Positions 6,596 through 11,007 of a stretch of DNA of 11,007 nt are shown piece by piece; within the stretch, counting starts at the first letter, position 1; every line of letters begins with the position of its first letter. The position numbers and the translations under genes were made by a program. The DNA comes from JANYCD01 sp043738385 (GTDB taxonomy: Bacteria > Pseudomonadota > Gammaproteobacteria > Burkholderiales > Rhodocyclaceae), in contig JAYUGL010000246.1 in the NCBI GenBank assembly GCA_043738385.1, positions 1 through 11,007 on the forward strand, read 5' to 3'. The notes beneath the pieces were generated by a model. It saw only the letters and a list, made by a program, of their open reading frames with translations. It did no database searches and had not been told where the DNA came from.

Positions 6596-6796
6596 ATGGA
6601 TCTAAAACCTCGCAAAGATGACCACGATGACTTCGGCCACTTCAAGAACGAGACCCTGAAGTTCGTGCTCTGCCTGGTGCGTGAGTTGCGGCTTGCCTTT
6701 GAGGCCGCAGCAGCCAGCAAGTGGGTTACGTGGTGGACCTGTTCTGCGGTTCTGGTGGGATCGGCCTCGTGGGTGACCAAGGGCTTCTTCCACTGA
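6596..6796 (+). CDS. small membrane protein, 66 aa
   Basis: AAGGAG at 6583-6588, seven bases before ATG, is a strong ribosome site. The N-terminus is acidic and polar (KPRKDDHDDFGHFKNE), followed by an amphipathic helix (LCLVRELRLAFEAAAAS). The C-terminus has one hydrophobic segment around residues 43-60 with several Trp (WVTWWTCSAVLVGSASWV). It is probably a single-pass inner-membrane protein. It is transcribed divergently from the integrase-side ORF and convergently with the DUF1883-TIR gene, whose stop lies 14 bp away. No family is recognised. Confidence 0.7.
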   Translation: MDLKPRKDDHDDFGHFKNETLKFVLCLVRELRLAFEAAAASKWVTWWTCSAVLVGSASWVTKGFFH

Positions 6797-6810
6797 TTAC
6801 GGCAGGGCGA

Positions 6811-7584
6811 CTAGCTCGGTCTGAGCAACCCCGCGATCTCCTGCGCGATCTCGACCACGGTGTGCGTGGCTGTATTCCGCGCAAGCTTGTCGGCCAGCGA
6901 AGGGCTGAACGCTACGACCTCCTGCTTGGTCAGCTTGTGCCATACCGGCAGCAGCACCTGCTCGCCTGTCACCGCCTTGGTGACGATGCCGTCCAGCTCG
7001 TAGTTCGTCCAGCCTTTGGCAATGAAGGACTGGGACAGCACAACCAAGCCGACGCGGCTGTTCGCCAAGCCCTGGTCGATCTTCCTGCGAAGGCTGTCGC
7101 CGATCCGCAGCTCGAACTCGTCGTACCAGACCGTCAGCCCCTCGGCGACCAGCGCGTTGGCCAGCGGACGGACGATGTCATCTTTGTCCTCTGACGCGTG
7201 CGAGATAAACACGTCATACCGACGCCCCGCCTGGTCGACACCTGGTGGCACGTCTGGGCGTACCAGGGACGGCGCGCTCGACAGGGGTGATTCGCTGATG
7301 GCCGGCAGCGCGCCGGGCAAAACACGGGCCGATGAATTCACCCTGCCCCCCATCCCCTGCAGATCAACGGCGACATGCCAGTGGCCGGTGCGTGGCACCT
7401 GCAACCTAACCGGGGACCTGGTGGCCCGGCCACCGATGAACTGATGACGGCCACCGCTGCGGTAGCTGCTGAAGTTCGAACTGTCCATCAGCCGGACGTT
7501 CGCAGAGTTCCCAGAGAGAGTGATTTCTACGACCTCACCGCCGCGACGGTGGCCAAGATCGTGATGAACAAATTGCCCGGACAT
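6811..7584 (-). CDS. DUF1883-TIR domain protein
   Basis: A 257-aa two-domain protein. Residues 4-78 match DUF1883: FVHHDLGHRRGGEVVEITL, then VRLMDSSNF, then TRSPVRLQVPRTGHWHVAVDL, a compact beta-rich module. A Pro/Ser-rich linker (about 85-120) leads to a TIR domain (122-252): RRYDVFISHASEDKDD, the BB-loop region WYDEFELRIGDSL, and SQSFIAKGWTNYELDGIV with the likely catalytic Glu196. The BB loop and WxxxELDG motif are typical of bacterial TIR NADases, so NAD+ cleavage or signal synthesis during phage defence is plausible. AAAGGA six bases before ATG fixes the start. It stands alone after two hairpins that separate it from the DUF3892 operon. It is unrelated to the ThsB-type TIR at 2005-2514. 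Confidence 0.9.
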   Translation of the reverse strand: MSGQFVHHDLGHRRGGEVVEITLSGNSANVRLMDSSNFSSYRSGGRHQFIGGRATRSPVRLQVPRTGHWHVAVDLQGMGGRVNSSARVLPGALPAISESPLSSAPSLVRPDVPPGVDQAGRRYDVFISHASEDKDDIVRPLANALVAEGLTVWYDEFELRIGDSLRRKIDQGLANSRVGLVVLSQSFIAKGWTNYELDGIVTKAVTGEQVLLPVWHKLTKQEVVAFSPSLADKLARNTATHTVVEIAQEIAGLLRPS

Positions 7585-7629
7585 GCTTGATCCTTTGCAG
7601 GCGTGTAGGTCCCAACTAAGTACCGAACC

Positions 7630-7672
7630 GGGGCGGCGGAAGCCGCCCCCCAGGCCTGCTCTGCGCAGGCCT
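7630..7672 (-). terminator. two tandem hairpins after the DUF3892 operon
   Basis: AGGCCTGC/GCAGGCCT (7652-7659 with 7665-7672, 5-base loop) and GGGGCGGC/GCCGCCCC (7630-7637 with 7642-7649, 4-base loop) lie just after the YjzC-like stop and before the TIR gene. Both stems are perfect 8 bp. No T-tract follows, so termination strength is uncertain; they may instead be attenuating or 3'-protecting structures. Confidence 0.55.
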
Positions 7673-7678
7673 TCCCGA

Positions 7679-7864
7679 TCAGCGCTTGCTCGGTGGTGTC
7701 ACCTTGACGGGTGACCAGCCGTGGCCCGGCTTGCTGGTCGGCGGTAGCGGCTTGTTGTCCGCCACCGTCGAGTAGTTCGGCTTCAAGCCGCCGTTGGGGC
7801 CTACCTCCTGGTAGATCCCGCCCTGGTTTCCGGTGCTCTGACCGGGCTTCTTCGGAGATGCCAT
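7679..7864 (-). CDS. YjzC-like small protein, 61 aa
   Basis: AGGGAG eight bases before the ATG at 7864 decides the start. The protein is rich in Pro, Gly and Lys and unlikely to fold as a long helix. Its pattern is PGQSTGNQGGIYQEVGPNGG in the first third and LPPTSKPGHGWSPV near the end. This resembles the YjzC family of short proteins of unknown function. It is the last gene of a three-gene minus-strand operon, starting 13 bp after the 59-aa gene ends. Confidence 0.75.
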   Translation of the reverse strand: MASPKKPGQSTGNQGGIYQEVGPNGGLKPNYSTVADNKPLPPTSKPGHGWSPVKVTPPSKR

Positions 7865-7877
7865 GCCGCTGCTCCCT

Positions 7878-8057
7878 TTAGCCTGCGTCGATCTCGAATC
7901 GCTGGAGCAGCTCAGCGATCCTGGAGCTGGCACCGCCGTAGTTGGGCTGGTAAATCTTCATGCCCATGGCGTCGCGAAGGTACTTGCGCGCCTCCTGCAA
8001 CAGCTTGGTGATCTCTTCCGCGTCCTCAGCATTTAGGGTTGTTGGGATTGAATTCAT
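7878..8057 (-). CDS. small hypothetical protein, 59 aa
   Basis: AAGGAG ten bases before ATG supports the start at 8057; a longer frame back to 8261 overlaps the DUF3892 gene and has no SD. The peptide has a helical acidic/basic first half (AEDAEEITKLLQEARKYLRD) and a second helix (SSRIAELLQRF). I do not recognise it. It starts five bases after the DUF3892 stop, so it is the middle gene of the operon. Confidence 0.72.
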   Translation of the reverse strand: MNSIPTTLNAEDAEEITKLLQEARKYLRDAMGMKIYQPNYGGASSRIAELLQRFEIDAG

Positions 8058-8062
8058 GGTGA

Positions 8063-8365
8063 TCAAGCTCCTTGCAGCGAACACTGGTTCAACGAGAGCA
8101 GGTTGTTGCTCCACCGGCCATCGGCATACGTCCTCACGTAGGGGGCCTTCCCCGCCTCGCGCACCACGCCGATGTAGGCACGCTTGCCGCTGATCGGGTC
8201 CGCGACGTAGAAGGTGTTCTTCTTCGCGTCGATGCTTGCGATCACCTGCTCGCGGGTCCACATCCAGCCGCCGTTGGCGCTGCGAGGGTTCCCGAGGTGC
8301 GTGATGTGCTCGTGCGGGCTCTGGGGGTGGGGTTTGGTAATGCAGGTCACTGGAACATCAGCCAT
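8063..8365 (-). CDS. DUF3892 domain protein
   Basis: A 100-aa protein with the DUF3892 pattern: VTCITKPHPQSPHEHITHLG at the N-terminus, then WTREQVIASIDAKKNTFYV, and a C-terminal VVREAGKAPYVRTYADGRWSNNLL. The family is small, soluble and of unknown function; it often occurs in plasmid and island operons. AGGAA lies six bases before ATG. It is the first gene of the operon with the 59-aa and YjzC-like genes, and it diverges from the XRE repressor across a 132-bp region carrying operator-like repeats. Confidence 0.85.
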   Translation of the reverse strand: MADVPVTCITKPHPQSPHEHITHLGNPRSANGGWMWTREQVIASIDAKKNTFYVADPISGKRAYIGVVREAGKAPYVRTYADGRWSNNLLSLNQCSLQGA

Positions 8366-8414
8366 GGCAGTTCCTTTTTTTGCTTGCCGTCGCCGCGAGC
8401 GTCATCTAGGATCA

Positions 8415-8500
8415 GACGAATTCGTCATGCTCTTGGCTGAAAAGATGGCCCTCCCGGGCCATGACGAATCAGTCACCACAAACTATACGTTGTCGTCATG
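8415..8500. promoter_or_regulatory. XRE operator region and divergent promoter
   Basis: The perfect palindrome GACGAATTCGTC (8415-8426) is followed by CATGACGA (8460-8467) and its inverse TCGTCATG (8493-8500). The TGACGA hexamer therefore occurs three times in alternating orientation. A possible promoter for the XRE gene is ATGACG (8461-8466), a 17-bp spacer, then TATACG (8484-8489). Its -35 overlaps one repeat unit, and the third unit covers the ATG, as expected for autorepression. Binding is inferred, not shown. Confidence 0.6.
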
Positions 8501-8851
8501 TCAGGGTCAACCCTACCTTCTGCAATTTTTCCGGATCGCCTTCGTACGGCGCGCGAGTACCGCGGCCTGACGCAGGGCGAGCTTGCTGAGCGGGCTGGCC
8601 TGCAGCCATCCGCGATATCCCATTTCGAGACGGCCACCCGCAAGCCGTCCTTCGATAACCTCCTCCTGCTGGCCAACACGCTCGATGTCACGACGGACTA
8701 CTTGCTGGGCCGCGTGGCCGAGTTCAAGAAGATGGCTGGGGCTGATCAGCTGCACCGGCACTACGAATCCCTGCAGGACACAGACCGCAAGTTCGCCGAC
8801 GAACTGATCACACTGCTTGCCAACAAGGCGAGGGACAAAGGAAAGAAGTGA
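8498..8851 (+). CDS. XRE-family transcriptional repressor
   Basis: A 117-aa protein. Residues 13-70 are a Cro/C1-type HTH: LRTAREYRGLTQGELAERAG, then LQPSAISHFETATRKPSFDNLLLLANTL, ending in TDYLLGR. The C-terminal tail (DQLHRHYESLQDTDRKFADEL) is helical and may dimerise. No SD precedes the ATG. The predicted -10 ends eight bases upstream, so a leaderless mRNA is plausible, as for other phage-type repressors. Its stop overlaps the next start (TGATG), coupling it to the ImmA-like peptidase. It probably represses itself and the divergent DUF3892 operon. Confidence 0.92.
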   Translation: MSGSTLPSAIFPDRLRTAREYRGLTQGELAERAGLQPSAISHFETATRKPSFDNLLLLANTLDVTTDYLLGRVAEFKKMAGADQLHRHYESLQDTDRKFADELITLLANKARDKGKK

Positions 8852-9726
8852 TGCAAGCCGACCCGTTCGCCTTTGCCTCGCTCCTAGCCGAGCAGATTCT
8901 CAAGGGCGAGGGGGTCGGGAGGCTGCCCATCGATCCGAAGGCGTTTGCGCGCGCCAAGGACATCGAGGTCGTTGCCAAGCCCACCAGCAGCGCTGGCGTG
9001 TCAGGCATGCTCGTCCGCAGCGGAAACGAGTTCGCGATCGCCTACGCGACTCATCTGGAGAACGAGGGATTCGAGAACTTCAGCGTCGGACACGAACTGG
9101 GGCACTTCTTCCTGCCGGGCCACATGGATGCCGTGATCCCCGGTGGCTCCGGCATGCACGAGTCCCGCGCTGGCTTCAACTCGAAGGAAAGGTACGAAGC
9201 CGAGGCCGACAGGTTCGCCGCAGGCTTCCTGATGCCGAGATTCCTGTTCTTCCCAGCAACAGAGACAGCAGGCGTTGGGCTTGCCGCCATCGAGGGGCTT
9301 GCCACGCTCTGCAAGACCTCTTTGCACGCGACAGCCATTCGCTACGCGCAGTGCACCCGGGAACCGGTCGCGGTGATCATCAGCGTCGGCAGTCGCATCG
9401 ACCATTGCTTCCTATCCGAGGCCCTCAAGCAGGCCAGCGGCATAGACCGGCTGCGCAAGCACGAAGCAGTACCGCGAGGTACTGCCACGCACGCGTTCAA
9501 CCAGGACGGAAGCAATGTTCAGAAGGCTGCCCGTGTCGAAGAATCATCCAACCTGCAGGATTGGTTTGGAGGGAAGCGCAGCCTTCCGATCGGCGAAGAC
9601 GTGCTGGGCCTCGGCCGCTACGGTAAGACGCTGACGGTGCTTCACAGCATCAAGTTGCCAGATGCCGAAGACGAGGAGGACGAAGCAGCGCTCATCGAAT
9701 CTTGGACTCCACGTTTCAAGCGTTAG
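8851..9726 (+). CDS. ImmA/IrrE-family zinc metallopeptidase
   Basis: A 291-aa protein. The zinc motif is HELGH (His81, Glu82, His85), followed by YEAEADRFAAGFLMP, which supplies the third ligand (Glu116 or Glu118). N-terminal residues 5-60 form the usual helical/strand lead-in. The part after about 150 is longer than in minimal ImmA proteins and ends acidic. ImmA-type peptidases cleave the partner XRE repressor and thereby derepress a mobile element or operon. The ATG at 8851 is chosen over GTG 8848 because it overlaps the repressor stop as TGATG and has AAAGGA seven bases upstream. It converges with the Mrr-like gene, leaving a 23-bp gap. Confidence 0.92.
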   Translation: MQADPFAFASLLAEQILKGEGVGRLPIDPKAFARAKDIEVVAKPTSSAGVSGMLVRSGNEFAIAYATHLENEGFENFSVGHELGHFFLPGHMDAVIPGGSGMHESRAGFNSKERYEAEADRFAAGFLMPRFLFFPATETAGVGLAAIEGLATLCKTSLHATAIRYAQCTREPVAVIISVGSRIDHCFLSEALKQASGIDRLRKHEAVPRGTATHAFNQDGSNVQKAARVEESSNLQDWFGGKRSLPIGEDVLGLGRYGKTLTVLHSIKLPDAEDEEDEAALIESWTPRFKR

Positions 9727-9749
9727 CCAGGTCGGCCCCGCAACAACAC

Positions 9750-10631
9750 TCAGCTTGGCGCTCTTGGCCGGGTGCCTTTGCACGCGGGGTACTTGGTGCA
9801 TCCCCAGAACTCGCTGCTGGCGTTGGCTCCGCGCTTGGCAGTGCGGAGCACCATAGCGCTCGCGCACACCGGGCATGATGGCGCCATCGCTGCAGCCGAC
9901 GCTGTCGGCGTCGCCGCCGGGCCTCGGCCCGGCATCTCGGGGCCGCGAGCGACAGCGGCGGACGCTTTGGCTTGCTTGATCATCCCGAAAAGCTTCGGAC
10001 CATCGACCAGGCGGATATTTCTGCCGTCGGCGAAGGCTTTGGCCTCGTCGGTGAAGCGTCCCGAGGTGACGACGAAGCCGCCGGCCGCGCCGTGCGCCGC
10101 CATGACGCCGTACAGCTCACGCACGATGGTCACGCCGACCTTGAACGCCTTCCACTGCTTGCACTGGACGAGGTACTTCTCGCGATCCTTGCGCAGAACG
10201 AGATCGACGCCACCGTCGGCACCGCCACCGCCTGTCTCGGCGACTTCATAGCCCTGTAGCCGAAAGCCCTCGCCCACCAGCACTTCGAATTCGCGCCACG
10301 TCATGTCGGCCAACGCATCGGACGAGCTGGCCCCGGTGACGTTCGATGCCAACTGCTTGCGCTCGTGCCGTCGGTACGCGGACACCACGGCAGCGATGAC
10401 GCATGCCGCAGGCACGATGAACTGCCCGGCATAGGCAAAGGCCTTCCACATGGCCTGTGTCGCCACATGCGCAATATCACCTGGCTGAACGGCGGTCACC
10501 GCGACGGGCTTCGCAAGCCCGCTGAGAACGAGATAGCTCACGATGGCCAACGCGATGCAGGCCCACCAGGGCAGCATCGCGACCAGGTCGATCAGGTCTT
10601 CGAACGGACTTGTCTTCTTCCTTCGTGCCAT
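9750..10631 (-). CDS. two-TM Mrr-type restriction endonuclease with C4 zinc finger
   Basis: A 293-aa protein starting at MARRKKTSPFEDL. Residues about 19-37 and 68-86 are membrane segments. Residues 109-217 form an Mrr_cat domain: MTWREFEVLVGEGF (helix glutamates Glu115/121), GADGGVDLVL (Asp143), YLVQCKQWK (Gln156, Lys158), then FVVTSGRFTDEAKAFA. A Pro/Ala linker leads to a topoisomerase-type C4 zinc finger at 253-284 (CPVC, then WGCTKYPAC). Mrr enzymes cut modified or foreign DNA; the TM anchor would place cutting at the inner membrane. The ATG at 10631 is preferred to one 15 codons upstream, since the extra residues are Arg-rich and overlap the preceding ORF. It lies four bases after the 44-aa ORF. 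Confidence 0.9.
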   Translation of the reverse strand: MARRKKTSPFEDLIDLVAMLPWWACIALAIVSYLVLSGLAKPVAVTAVQPGDIAHVATQAMWKAFAYAGQFIVPAACVIAAVVSAYRRHERKQLASNVTGASSSDALADMTWREFEVLVGEGFRLQGYEVAETGGGGADGGVDLVLRKDREKYLVQCKQWKAFKVGVTIVRELYGVMAAHGAAGGFVVTSGRFTDEAKAFADGRNIRLVDGPKLFGMIKQAKASAAVARGPEMPGRGPAATPTASAAAMAPSCPVCASAMVLRTAKRGANASSEFWGCTKYPACKGTRPRAPS

Positions 10632-10635
10632 CCGC

Positions 10636-10770
10636 TCAGGTCCCCGGCGCCTTCGGCGGTGCCGACTGCATCTCAAGCGCCGCTTTGTACTCAGCCGCGA
10701 AGTCGGGGCCGGCGGCCAAAGTCGATGGGCTCAGGTTCTTCATAGCCACATTCTGTGCATCACTTCCCAT
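10636..10770 (-). CDS. small ORF between the helicase and Mrr genes, 44 aa
   Basis: A frame from ATG 10770 to TGA 10636 overlaps the end of the upstream partial gene by 11 bases and ends four bases before the Mrr ATG. It would therefore be translated by coupling, as no SD is seen. An internal ATG at 10743 would give 35 aa. The peptide is Ala/Pro-rich with a short helix (DFAAEYKAALEMQ). It may be real because it fills the gap exactly, but coding potential is hard to judge at this length. Confidence 0.45.
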   Translation of the reverse strand: MGSDAQNVAMKNLSPSTLAAGPDFAAEYKAALEMQSAPPKAPGT

Positions 10771-11007
10771 CGCTGTCGAAGAGAGCATCCAGCTGAGGAT
10801 TGCTGGTGATCAGCATGACCTTCTTCCGCACGTTCGTCTGGTTGAAGTCCAGACCGACAAAAGCGCCCTTCCCTGCGGCACCGGTGGCCGCCCGAAGCAT
10901 CTCGATCCGCCCGAAAAGCGCACCGTGCTGCTCGGCAAACTTGGCGAAGCCAACAGCCTTCTCGAAGTTATCGCCGAGCGACGGGTTGTGCGGCTCCAGG
11001 ATGTCGA
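10760..11007 (-). CDS. 3' end of a probable helicase / type III-like restriction subunit (partial)
   Basis: An open frame enters from the right edge and ends at TGA 10760, giving 81 residues with no start in the window. It begins DILEPHNPSLGDNFEKAVGFAK, continues with a FGRIEML strand, then LDFNQTNVRKKVMLI, and ends near LDALFDS. This resembles the C-terminal tail of DEAD/DEAH-box helicase or type III Res-like subunits as I recall them, but only the tail is visible, so the family call is tentative. It heads the minus-strand cluster with the 44-aa ORF and the Mrr-like gene, which suits a restriction system. Confidence 0.6.
   Translation of the reverse strand, partial: DILEPHNPSLGDNFEKAVGFAKFAEQHGALFGRIEMLRAATGAAGKGAFVGLDFNQTNVRKKVMLITSNPQLDALFDSDGK

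Noticed and set aside
8817..9626. A 269-codon frame overlapping ImmA
   Set aside because: It is an Arg/Pro-rich shadow of the HELGH gene in another frame, typical of GC-rich DNA.
1..11007. CRISPR array, tRNA or rRNA gene
   Set aside because: No regularly spaced repeats, cloverleaf or rRNA-like stretch was found.

Overview
This window reads as a defence island in a high-GC Gram-negative bacterium. It is probably a beta- or gammaproteobacterium: Shine-Dalgarno sites are of the AGGAG type, the integrase, ImmA and Mrr-like genes are GC-rich, and the small accessory families (DUF3892, DUF1883, YjzC-like) are common on proteobacterial mobile elements. The genus cannot be settled from the sequence, and there is no rRNA, tRNA, CRISPR array or housekeeping gene.

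Left part (1-2824): a small conserved gene (35-232, +) is followed by three minus-strand genes. They encode a TIR protein (ThsB-like), a membrane-anchored Macro-domain protein (ThsA-like) and a HIT-family hydrolase. The first two match the layout of type II Thoeris, in which the TIR enzyme makes a nucleotide signal that the Macro effector senses at the membrane. The module lies between two 62-bp direct repeats (172-233 and 2625-2686). Both are copies of the 3' end of the small gene; the second is only a remnant. The HIT gene is therefore inside the same cassette.

Middle part (2825-5337): a plus-strand gene of unknown function with a possible zinc site and a helical region, then two minus-strand genes. 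One is a PD-(D/E)XK-like nuclease. The other is a visibly AT-richer GIY-YIG nuclease fused to an EVE/PUA-like domain, which is a plausible modified-DNA restriction enzyme.

Integrase part (5338-6800): a complete tyrosine recombinase, preceded by a perfect 13-bp inverted repeat with a 6-bp spacer and by a small ORF. A 66-aa membrane protein follows on the plus strand.

Right part (6811-11007): a DUF1883-TIR protein; a three-gene operon (DUF3892, a 59-aa protein, a YjzC-like protein); a divergent XRE repressor/ImmA metallopeptidase pair with repeated operator-like motifs; and a minus-strand restriction cluster. That cluster holds the 3' end of a probable helicase/restriction subunit, a 44-aa ORF, and a two-TM Mrr-type endonuclease with a zinc finger.

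The most speculative but most interesting points are the HIT hydrolase as an accessory of type II Thoeris, the direct repeats that delimit this cassette, and the crossover-site-like inverted repeat beside the integrase.
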